Shown here piece by piece: positions 55,328 through 62,507 of a DNA stretch of 64,000 nt (position 1 is its first letter; each line of letters begins with the position of its first letter). Source of the stretch: Thermosipho affectus (GTDB taxonomy: Bacteria; Thermotogota; Thermotogae; Thermotogales; Fervidobacteriaceae); contig NZ_LBFC01000022.1 of NCBI RefSeq assembly GCF_001990485.1, positions 124,001 to 188,000 of the forward strand, read 5' to 3'. The translations under genes were made by a program, and so were the position numbers. The notes under the pieces were generated by a model. The model did no database searches. It was not told where the DNA came from and saw only the letters and a program-made list of their open reading frames with translations.

Positions 55328-56626
55328 ATGTATTTTGAAAATCTTTTAAAAGGGGTTTCAAAAGATTTGGCAAAAGAAGTTGTTAGTGCGAAGATAGCAT
55401 TGGAGAAAAATTTTAATGATTCAACTATTAAAAGGAATTTTATTGGAATTGTATGGAAATTGTATGAGTATCTTTGTAGGAATATAACAGAAGACTATGA
55501 AATTGAAAAAAGATTATTTTTAAGATTTGGATTACTAGAACCAAAATATTTAAGTACAAGTGATGTTCAGAAAATTAGAAAAATACCATTTGTTGAAGAA
55601 GTGGAAAATGTGTTTTATGTTGATGAATGGTTACTAGCTGTGAAAAATGGTAAAATTAATCCAAGTAGTTATCTTGAAACTATAGAACAGCCCAGGGTTT
55701 TAACGAGTAATGTTTCTTCTTTTACGAAAGCATTTGAAGAAAAAATTTCGGAAAGAAAAAAGTATGAAAAAGAAGTTCTAGAGATTGTAAAGAATATATC
55801 TTTCGAAGATAAACCATATAATAAAGCGGTTTTATCGTTGATAGATCAAGCAATTGAAAGGTTAAAAAAATTAAAACAGTTGAATAGAGAGGTTGAGATA
55901 CTTTATAATCAAATAGAGGATTTAGAAAAAAAACAATTATCTGATGAAAAAATTGAGAATAAAAAAGAGTTTACAGAATACATGGTTATAAAACAAATGT
56001 TGAATAAATCTGTCGGAAGGCTTGGAAACAGGTTTTTGGTATTATCTTCTATATTTTTGACAAATGCTTTTATGTTAACGAAAGAGGTTTTGAAAAATAA
56101 GATTGAAGAAGTTGAAAAAATAGATTATAAAATTTTTCAAAGGAGTATTAAGGGGGTAAATATAAGGTTTTTGCCATACTTTATAATTGTTCCAGGGTAT
56201 GGTGATTATGGATTTTGTTGGGAACCTTTTGAGGGATTGAATTTTTTAAGTGGAAGAGGAAGAGTTGTTATTCCTATGTTTCCAAAAAATTTAGATATAG
56301 CTATTTTACGTGCTTTAGGAGATTACAGATGGAAAGTTTCTAAAGAGCTTTCATTTGGACATTGGATGGAGGAAGGATTAACAGGTGAATTTTATAACTA
56401 CATGTTGGACAATAAGATAAAAGAGAGACCTGATGAGTATTTCTTGAAAAATTATATACTTTGGATTTTAAAAGAATCAAAGGGTGTGCAAAAATTGGAA
56501 AAAGAAGTGAGAGAAATTTTTTGGAGATATTTGGAATTTCCAGAGGATATAAAAATAAAATTATCAAATTTGAGTTATGTTTACAAAAATCTTTATGAAA
56601 AAGACAAGAGGAGGAAGAGACGTTGA
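55328..56626 (+). CDS. Unknown 432-residue cytoplasmic protein
   Basis: I recognise no family. No signal peptide or membrane helix is visible. The middle (180-225) is a charged coiled coil (LIDQAIERLKKLKQLNREVEI); then a more hydrophobic, aromatic part (285-330, FLPYFIIVPGYGDYGFCW, GRGRVVIPMFPK) with glycines may be a globular domain; the C-terminus (KDKRRKRR) is basic. AGGAGGCG precedes ATG 55328. It overlaps lgt by 4 bp, and is downstream of the MrpEF-like gene. An RNA- or membrane-linked role cannot be argued from this alone. Confidence 0.7.
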   Translation: MYFENLLKGVSKDLAKEVVSAKIALEKNFNDSTIKRNFIGIVWKLYEYLCRNITEDYEIEKRLFLRFGLLEPKYLSTSDVQKIRKIPFVEEVENVFYVDEWLLAVKNGKINPSSYLETIEQPRVLTSNVSSFTKAFEEKISERKKYEKEVLEIVKNISFEDKPYNKAVLSLIDQAIERLKKLKQLNREVEILYNQIEDLEKKQLSDEKIENKKEFTEYMVIKQMLNKSVGRLGNRFLVLSSIFLTNAFMLTKEVLKNKIEEVEKIDYKIFQRSIKGVNIRFLPYFIIVPGYGDYGFCWEPFEGLNFLSGRGRVVIPMFPKNLDIAILRALGDYRWKVSKELSFGHWMEEGLTGEFYNYMLDNKIKERPDEYFLKNYILWILKESKGVQKLEKEVREIFWRYLEFPEDIKIKLSNLSYVYKNLYEKDKRRKRR

Positions 56627-57492
56627 AGAAGTTTTTAATCTTTATCGTAAGTGTTTTAGTTGTAATATTTCTCTTTTGGTTTTTGAGTAATGTTTTTTCT
56701 GGGAAAATTTTACTTAAGAGATATATATTTAAAATAGGAATGTTTGAACTACGTTGGTATAGTTTTTTGATAGTTTTAGGTATTGTTATTTCTTATTATT
56801 TGGTTAAAAGAAGGCTTGGGATTTTTGGGATTGAGCCTGAACATTTTGATGAAGCAGTATTTTGGGGAATAATTTTTTCAATAATTGGCGCAAGGGTTTA
56901 TTACGTAATTTTTATGTGGGATGAATTTTATTCAAAATATCCAGATGAAATTGTAAAAATTTGGCATGGAGGGCTTGCAATACATGGAGCAATAATTGGT
57001 GCTATTTTGTCAACATATATTTATACGAAGGTGAAAAAAAATTGTTCTTTTAGTTTTTTGCAGGGAACTGATCTTTTGACAAGTGTTTTGCCTTTAGGAC
57101 AAGCCCTTGGACGTTGGGGAAACTTTTTTAATTATGAGGCTTATGGAGGACCTACAAACTTACCGTGGAAGATGTATGTTCCACCTTCAAATAGGATGCC
57201 GGGTTTTGAAAAATTTTCATATTTTCATCCTACATTTTTGTATGAAAGTATTATCGATTTCTTAATATTTTTGTTCCTATACAATTATGATTTAAAGAAG
57301 AATAAACACGGAGAAACTACAGCATTATATTTTATTTTGTATTCAATTAATAGGTTTTGGATTGAATCATTAAGAACGGATAGTCTGTATTTTGGGAAAA
57401 TAAGGGTTGCTCAACTTGTGAGCTTATTACTGATAGTTTTTGGTATTTTTATGTTTATTTATATTAGAAAACATTCGGAGGTGGTAAAATGA
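56623..57492 (+). CDS. lgt: Prolipoprotein diacylglyceryl transferase
   Basis: Transfers diacylglycerol from phosphatidylglycerol to the Cys of prolipoproteins. 289 residues, about seven membrane helices. The signature GRWGNFFNYEAYGG near residue 165 includes the essential Arg and Asn; also ARVYYVIFMWDEF and HGGLAIHGAIIG. Start TTG 56623 follows GAGGAAGAGAC and overlaps the unknown gene by 4 bp. It overlaps apgM by 4 bp at its end. Confidence 0.94.
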   Translation: MKKFLIFIVSVLVVIFLFWFLSNVFSGKILLKRYIFKIGMFELRWYSFLIVLGIVISYYLVKRRLGIFGIEPEHFDEAVFWGIIFSIIGARVYYVIFMWDEFYSKYPDEIVKIWHGGLAIHGAIIGAILSTYIYTKVKKNCSFSFLQGTDLLTSVLPLGQALGRWGNFFNYEAYGGPTNLPWKMYVPPSNRMPGFEKFSYFHPTFLYESIIDFLIFLFLYNYDLKKNKHGETTALYFILYSINRFWIESLRTDSLYFGKIRVAQLVSLLLIVFGIFMFIYIRKHSEVVK

Positions 57493-58697
57493 TTGATAGA
57501 CAAAGAGTTATTGGTGATTTAATTACGCCTAACAACTCTAAAATTATATTATTAGTTATGGATGGTATTGGAGATATTCCAGGAGATAAAGGTTTAACAC
57601 CATTGCAAGAAGCTAACACTCCAAATTTAGATTCTTTGGCCCAAAAAAGTGATCTAGGTCAAACCATCCCTGTTTTACCTGGTATAACCCCTGGAAGTGG
57701 GCCTGGACATCTTGGAATTTTTGGTTATGATCCTTTGAAATATCAGATTGGAAGAGGAATTTTAGAAGCACTTGGTATTGATGTAGAAGTAGGAGAAAAA
57801 GATTTGGTTGCAAGGGGAAATTTTGCAACTTTAGATGATGATATAATTGTTGATAGAAGAGCGGGAAGGCCTTCATCGGAGGAAAGCGCAAAAATAGTGG
57901 AGATTTTAAACGAGAACATCAAGCAAATAGAAGATGTAGAAGTTAGATTTTATCCTGGAAAAGAGCATAGATTTGTAGTAAAGTTAACGGGAGAAGGATT
58001 ACATGATAAATTAGAGGATGCCGATCCACAAAAAGAAGGGAAACCTATAAAATATACAAAAGCATTAGATGAAGCTTCAAAAAAGTCAGAGAAAATTATT
58101 AATATGTTGATTGATAAAATAAAAGAAGTATTAAAGGATCAACCAAAAATGAATTTTGCACTTTTAAGGGGATTTTCAAAGTATCCAAATCTTCCACAAT
58201 TTGGAGAAGTGTATAAATTAAAACCAGCTGCTGTTGCAGTTTATCCAATGTATAAAGGACTTGCAAAGTTAGTAGGTATGGAAATTTTGAAAGCAGGTCA
58301 AACAATTGAAGACGAATTTAACACTGTTAAAGAAACTTGGGAGAAATACGATTTCTTTTACGTTCATATTAAAAAGACGGATTCATATGGAGAAGACGGT
58401 AACTTTGATTCAAAGGTTAAAGTAATTGAAGAAGTAGATAAAAACCTTCCAATATTATTGGATTTAAATCCAGATGTATTAGTTGTAATAGGTGATCACT
58501 CTACCCCTTGTGCAATGAAAGGTCATTCATTTCACCCTGTACCATTGATGGTTTATTCCAAATTTACTAGAAAAGGATTATCGAAATTGTATAATGAATT
58601 CGAATGTGCACGTGGAACTTTGGGAACTATTTACGCCGTTGATGTTATGCCACTTGCATTAGGGTATGCTGGAAGGTTAGAAAAGTACGGTGCGTAA
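57489..58697 (+). CDS. apgM: Phosphoglycerate mutase, 2,3-BPG-independent, archaeal type
   Basis: Interconverts 3- and 2-phosphoglycerate using two Mn ions. 402 residues. N-terminal VMDGIGD, LTPLQEANTPNLDSLA, PGSGPGHLGIFGYDP with the catalytic Ser; VIGDHSTPCAMKGHS supplies further metal ligands near the C-terminus. ApgM is typical of Archaea and Thermotogales, unlike the longer GpmI of other bacteria. GGAGGTGGTAAA precedes ATG 57489. Confidence 0.94.
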   Translation: MIDRQRVIGDLITPNNSKIILLVMDGIGDIPGDKGLTPLQEANTPNLDSLAQKSDLGQTIPVLPGITPGSGPGHLGIFGYDPLKYQIGRGILEALGIDVEVGEKDLVARGNFATLDDDIIVDRRAGRPSSEESAKIVEILNENIKQIEDVEVRFYPGKEHRFVVKLTGEGLHDKLEDADPQKEGKPIKYTKALDEASKKSEKIINMLIDKIKEVLKDQPKMNFALLRGFSKYPNLPQFGEVYKLKPAAVAVYPMYKGLAKLVGMEILKAGQTIEDEFNTVKETWEKYDFFYVHIKKTDSYGEDGNFDSKVKVIEEVDKNLPILLDLNPDVLVVIGDHSTPCAMKGHSFHPVPLMVYSKFTRKGLSKLYNEFECARGTLGTIYAVDVMPLALGYAGRLEKYGA

Positions 58698-58699
58698 AG

Positions 58700-59914
58700 A
58701 TGTTTTTAATTTTATTTTTTGTAGGATTAATAGGGGCATTACTTGCTCCTATTTTTTCTGTGCCAAAACTTTTTTTATTTATTCCATTTTTGTTTTGGAA
58801 AAATAAAAAAATATTTTTTATACTCTTTGTGTTTTTAATAATTAATTTTTATGGCGGATTAAAAGTTTTTGGAACGTTTGAATATGTTGGACGGGTTATT
58901 CAAACTAATGATAATTATTCTCTTGTTTTTGGAAAAATTTTTTTTGAAAATAAATGGATAAGTTTAAGAATGTTAGTAGGGATTAACGAAGAATTACCAC
59001 TGGGGGATATTGTTTATTATTACGGGGATATGGAGGTGGATAATTTTTCATATCCCAAAGTAAAATTAGATAAAAATAGGGTGATTTCATCACCCTATTT
59101 TTCGATTTTTAGGAATATTTACATGATTTCAGAGAATTTTAGAAAAAAACTTCTAAAATTTAGCGAGATCTATTATGGATTGTTTGGTGGAAAGGTAAAA
59201 AGAGATTATATAAAAAAAAGTGGTATGTATCATTTTTTTAGCATATCCGGTATGCATATATCGATAATTTATGCATTTTTTCTTTTCCTTTTTTCAAAGT
59301 TTGAGTTGAAAGAATACCTTTCTTTGGCTTTTAGTTTTCTGTTTCTTATTGCAACAGGTATTAATTTACCAGCGCTAAGGGCATTTTTACTTATATTCTT
59401 TTCTACCATTTTTGAAGGAAAAATGTTTAATAAAATTGATATACTTTGTGTTATTGGATTATTGTTTTTGTTTATTGAGCCTGCTTTGGCATTTTCTCTT
59501 TCTTTTTATATGAGTTTTTTTAGTACATTTGGAATATTATTTGTTGAGAACAAATATTTAAAAATGGTGTCTGCTTTCTTAGGTAGTGCACCATTTTTGG
59601 CGCTGTTTACAAATATTAATCTTTTTTCAATTATAGGGACTTTCATTTTAGTGATTCCATTTCAGATATTGCTTTTTGTTTTATTAATTGCTTTTGTTTT
59701 TGAATTATTTTCTTTAAGCATAATATCAGAGTTTCTTTTAAAATTATTTCTTTCTCTTACAAATATTATTGAATCAACATTAAAGATTTTTGCAACCTTT
59801 CCTAAAGTACCCGGTGGTATCTATACTTATTTATTATTTGAACTTTTTTTCTTTGTTTTTTTACTACATTTTGGGCATATCCCATATATTTTGAAATCGA
59901 AATCTTCAAATTGA
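58700..59914 (+). CDS. Short ComEC/Rec2-like competence protein
   Basis: 404 residues with an N-terminal OB-like part (about 60-115, FEYVGRVIQTNDNYSLVF) and the competence channel domain (FSISGMHISIIYAF near 185-200, then seven or eight helices). The C-terminal metallo-beta-lactamase domain of full ComEC (usually 700 or more residues) is missing. It may be a DNA uptake channel relying on a separate nuclease. ATG 58700 has a weak ribosome binding site. Its last 88 bp overlap the convergent fur gene. Confidence 0.8.
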   Translation: MFLILFFVGLIGALLAPIFSVPKLFLFIPFLFWKNKKIFFILFVFLIINFYGGLKVFGTFEYVGRVIQTNDNYSLVFGKIFFENKWISLRMLVGINEELPLGDIVYYYGDMEVDNFSYPKVKLDKNRVISSPYFSIFRNIYMISENFRKKLLKFSEIYYGLFGGKVKRDYIKKSGMYHFFSISGMHISIIYAFFLFLFSKFELKEYLSLAFSFLFLIATGINLPALRAFLLIFFSTIFEGKMFNKIDILCVIGLLFLFIEPALAFSLSFYMSFFSTFGILFVENKYLKMVSAFLGSAPFLALFTNINLFSIIGTFILVIPFQILLFVLLIAFVFELFSLSIISEFLLKLFLSLTNIIESTLKIFATFPKVPGGIYTYLLFELFFFVFLLHFGHIPYILKSKSSN

Positions 59915-60279
59915 AATCCTTGTTCAAGAAGTTCTTTTTTTATTATATTAAGGTGTTTTTCTTCGATCTCGTATATTTTACCACAGACATTACAAATAAA
60001 ATGATGATGCATTTTTTCTTTTTTTGCAAGTTCATATCGATAGATACCATCACCAAAATCGATTTTTCTCAAAAGTCCAAAGTTCACTAAAAGTTCAATG
60101 GTTCTATAAACTGTGGCTTTACTTACTGTGTGTTTGTTGGAAAATAAAATTCTATACACATCTTCTGCACCAAGGTGTTTTGATTCATTATCTATAAAGA
60201 CTTTTAAAACCAATTCTCTTTGTGGTGTCATTCTGTATTTTTTGTTTTTTAGTTCTTTTTTTAGTGTTTCTATATACAT
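59827..60279 (-). CDS. Fur family transcriptional regulator
   Basis: 150-residue metal- or peroxide-responsive repressor. The DNA-binding winged helix is at 10-80 (MTPQRELVLKVF, SKATVYRTIELLVNFGLL), followed by the metal region HHHFICNVCGKIYEIEEKHL, with a C-terminal CPKC making a structural zinc site (C-x2-C twice). It may be a Fur, PerR or Zur. The frame opens upstream, but AAAGGAGGCTAACC precedes ATG 60279. It is the last gene of rimP-nusA-fur. Confidence 0.88.
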   Translation of the reverse strand: MYIETLKKELKNKKYRMTPQRELVLKVFIDNESKHLGAEDVYRILFSNKHTVSKATVYRTIELLVNFGLLRKIDFGDGIYRYELAKKEKMHHHFICNVCGKIYEIEEKHLNIIKKELLEQGFQFEDFDFKIYGICPKCSKKTKKKSSNNK

Positions 60280-60292
60280 GGTTAGCCTCCTT

Positions 60293-61327
60293 TTATACAT
60301 TCATAAGTGGTTTGATGTCTATTTTCCAACCTGTTAATTTAGCTGCAAGTCTAGCGTTTTGGCCACCTTTTCCTATTGCAAGTGAAAGTTGATTTGGTGG
60401 TACTATAACTCTTGAAGCTTTATTTTCAAGATCAAGTATTTCGACTTCAACAACATTTGCCGGTTGTAAAGCACTTGCAATTAATTCTTTTGGATCTTCT
60501 GCCCATTTTATTATATCCAACTTCTCACCTTTTAATTCTTTGAGAATAGCAGCTATTCTGATTCCTTCTTCACCAATACATGCACCTACAGGGTCAACTT
60601 TCGGATTATTTGATTTTACTGCAACTTTAGTTCTTATTCCAGGTTCTCTGACCAATTTTACAATTTCAACAACTTTTGATTCAATTTCGGGTACTTCAAG
60701 TTCAAGTAAACCTTTGACAAATTCTTCATTTGTTCTTGTGACAAGTATTTTAGGTCCTTTTTTGTCTTTTTTTACATCTTTAACGTATACTTTAATGAGT
60801 GATGAAGGTTCAATGTTTTCACCTGGAATCCATTCCTTTTTTGGAAGCCTTGTTTCCAGTTTTCCTATTCTAATGTCTGCCCAATCTTTGGTTACTCTAA
60901 TTACCTCTGCGGTTGTAATTTTGCTTGCAAGTTCTGAATACTTTTCAAATTGCTTTTCTTTTTCGATTTCTCTTATTTTTTGAATTAACACCTGTTTGGC
61001 CGTTTGTGCGGCAATTCTTCCAAATTTCTTTACATTAATTCTTTTTTTTATGATATCACCAATTTGTGCGTTTGATTTAATCTTTAATGCTTCTTCTAGA
61101 GAAATTTGGGTTGTTTCTTTTTCTACATTGTCTACTACTTCTAAGAGTTGAGAAGCTTCAATTTCACCAGTTTGTCTGTTGATGATTATTTCAACGTTTT
61201 TTTCGCCACCAAAGTTTTTTTTGTATGCACTTATCAAAGCTTTTTCAATTATTGGGATGATTTCGTCAACTTTTATTCCTTTTTCTTCCTCAAGTTGTTC
61301 TAGAGCTTGTAAAAAATCCAAATTCAT
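60293..61327 (-). CDS. nusA: Transcription termination/antitermination factor NusA
   Basis: 344 residues, fitting the short Thermotoga NusA (without the C-terminal acidic repeats). N-terminal domain (FLQALEQLEEEKGI), S1 domain (IGDIIKKRINVKKFGRIA), KH1 and KH2 (ACIGEEGIRIAAILKEL; AIGKGGQNARLAAKLTGW). The GTG at 61336 is an alternative start; AGGAGGTGAAAGAT before ATG 61327 is better. It lies in the rimP-nusA order, but infB does not follow; a fur gene does. Confidence 0.95.
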   Translation of the reverse strand: MNLDFLQALEQLEEEKGIKVDEIIPIIEKALISAYKKNFGGEKNVEIIINRQTGEIEASQLLEVVDNVEKETTQISLEEALKIKSNAQIGDIIKKRINVKKFGRIAAQTAKQVLIQKIREIEKEKQFEKYSELASKITTAEVIRVTKDWADIRIGKLETRLPKKEWIPGENIEPSSLIKVYVKDVKKDKKGPKILVTRTNEEFVKGLLELEVPEIESKVVEIVKLVREPGIRTKVAVKSNNPKVDPVGACIGEEGIRIAAILKELKGEKLDIIKWAEDPKELIASALQPANVVEVEILDLENKASRVIVPPNQLSLAIGKGGQNARLAAKLTGWKIDIKPLMNV

Positions 61328-61339
61328 ATCTTTCACCTC

Positions 61340-61783
61340 CTAAAAATCTATTTCTAAATTTGCATTTTTAATTTCTTCAAATTTTATTTCAATTTTTTTT
61401 CCGTTTACATCTATTGCTATAATATTGTTTTTAATGTTTTTTATGTAGCCAATATATGAATTTGTTTGAGTTTTTATTTTGACTTTGTGATTTATAAATC
61501 TTTCAAAATCATTAATATTTCTAAGTGGTCTGTCTAGTCCTGGGGATGAAACAGTTAAATAATATTTACTTGGAATTATGTCTATTTTGTCTAATTCATA
61601 TTCAAGAGCCCTTGAAACTTTTTCACAATCTTTAGTACTTACATAATCATACGGATTATCAATTATCACTTCTAAAAACCATCTACCAGATTTATTGTAG
61701 TATTTTACATCGAACAATTCTAATTGTAATTCTTTGCAAATTTTTTCAGATATCTTTTTTACTTGAGAGACTATATCTCTCAT
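61340..61783 (-). CDS. rimP: Ribosome maturation factor RimP
   Basis: 147 residues, needed for 30S maturation. RimP_N (ELFDVKYYNKSGRWFLEVIID) with the signature YYLTVSSPGLDRPL near 95, and a C-terminal Sm-like domain. It precedes nusA by 12 bp as usual. GAGGTGAAAAA precedes ATG 61783; the tRNA terminator hairpin is just upstream. Confidence 0.94.
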   Translation of the reverse strand: MRDIVSQVKKISEKICKELQLELFDVKYYNKSGRWFLEVIIDNPYDYVSTKDCEKVSRALEYELDKIDIIPSKYYLTVSSPGLDRPLRNINDFERFINHKVKIKTQTNSYIGYIKNIKNNIIAIDVNGKKIEIKFEEIKNANLEIDF

Positions 61784-61810
61784 TTTTTCACCTCACCTAT
61801 ACAAATATTA

Positions 61811-61839
61811 AACCGGGACTTGTTATGTCCCGGTTTTTC
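61811..61839 (-). terminator. Hairpin between tRNA-Ser(GGA) and rimP
   Basis: Stem AACCGGGAC (61811-61819) with GTCCCGGTT (61827-61835). On the minus strand it follows the tRNA; its T-tract is better on the plus strand (TTTTT), so minus-strand termination may be partial, letting tRNA transcripts run into rimP-nusA. Confidence 0.6.
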
Positions 61840-61930
61840 TGGCGGAGAGGGTGGGATTTGAACCCACGGACGCCTTATGGGCGTCACACGCTCTCCAGGC
61901 GTGCGCCTTCGACCCCTCGGCCACCTCTCC
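61840..61930 (-). tRNA. tRNA-Ser (anticodon GGA)
   Basis: 91-nt class II tRNA. Minus strand GGAGAGG acceptor pairs with CCTCTCC, discriminator G, encoded CCA. Anticodon loop CTGGAGA gives GGA for UCC/UCU. Long variable arm is present. Confidence 0.95.
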
Positions 61931-61946
61931 AAAACAACCAATTAAG

Positions 61947-61974
61947 ATTCTACCATAAATTTAAGATTTTGCAA
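61947..61974 (-). promoter_or_regulatory. Candidate promoter of tRNA-Ser(GGA)
   Basis: Minus strand TTGCAA (61969-61974), 16-bp spacer, TAGAAT (61947-61952), followed by the tRNA 16 bp on. The 144-bp gap to tRNA-Phe fits a separate promoter. Confidence 0.5.
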
Positions 61975-62074
61975 TACTTTATTTCAACTTCAAATATATG
62001 AATAGAAATAAACATACGTTGATTTTAGGATTTTTGGATCGAAGCAAAGACGTAATTTTGAGTAAATAAACAAC

Positions 62075-62150
62075 TGGTGGCGAGGGACGGAATCGAACCG
62101 TCGACACGTGGATTTTCAGTCCACTGCTCTACCAACTGAGCTACCTCGCC
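62075..62150 (-). tRNA. tRNA-Phe (anticodon GAA)
   Basis: 76 nt with encoded CCA. Minus strand acceptor GGCGAGG pairs with CCTCGCC, discriminator A. Anticodon loop CTGAAAA gives GAA. Confidence 0.96.
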
Positions 62151-62166
62151 ACCATTATAACTAATA

Positions 62167-62241
62167 TGGTGGGTGCGGCAGGACTTGAACCTACGACCTC
62201 CTGCTTGTAAGGCAGGCGCTCTCCCACTGAGCTACGCACCC
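62167..62241 (-). tRNA. tRNA-Val (anticodon UAC)
   Basis: 75 nt with encoded CCA. Minus strand acceptor GGGTGCG pairs with CGCACCC. Anticodon loop CTTACAA gives TAC. Confidence 0.96.
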
Positions 62242-62247
62242 ATTTCC

Positions 62248-62323
62248 TGGCGCCCCCAACGGGATTCGAACCCGTGCCTCTGGCTTGAAAGGCCAGTGTC
62301 CTAGACCGCTAGACGATGGGGGC
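62248..62323 (-). tRNA. tRNA-Glu (anticodon UUC)
   Basis: 76 nt with encoded CCA. Minus strand acceptor GCCCCCA pairs with TGGGGGC, discriminator G. Anticodon loop CTTTCAA gives TTC. First of the tRNA cluster, 36 bp after its promoter. Confidence 0.96.
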
Positions 62324-62358
62324 ATTTCTTATTTGTTTTTCAAAATCGACCGTAATCA

Positions 62359-62387
62359 ATGATATCAAAAATTATTTTCTTTGTCAA
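62359..62387 (-). promoter_or_regulatory. tRNA-Glu/Val/Phe promoter
   Basis: Minus strand consensus TTGACA (62382-62387), 17-bp spacer, TATCAT (62359-62364). Confidence 0.8.
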
Positions 62388-62432
62388 CTGTTATTTTTGT
62401 AACTTTTATCTGACAGGTGAAAAAATATGGTG

Positions 62433-62461
62433 TTAACTAAAATTCGTGTGTTATATATATT
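62433..62461 (+). promoter_or_regulatory. Weak candidate promoter of flhA
   Basis: TTAACT (62433-62438), 17-bp spacer, TATATT (62456-62461). No sigma-28 type flagellar promoter was seen. Confidence 0.3.
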
Positions 62462-62507
62462 AAAAATATGGTAAAATATATAAAGAAAGCTTTTTAGAGG
62501 TGATTTA

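Noticed and set aside
61811-61839. Riboswitch or leader attenuator before rimP-nusA
   Set aside because: The single hairpin fits a tRNA terminator, with no conserved leader structure visible.
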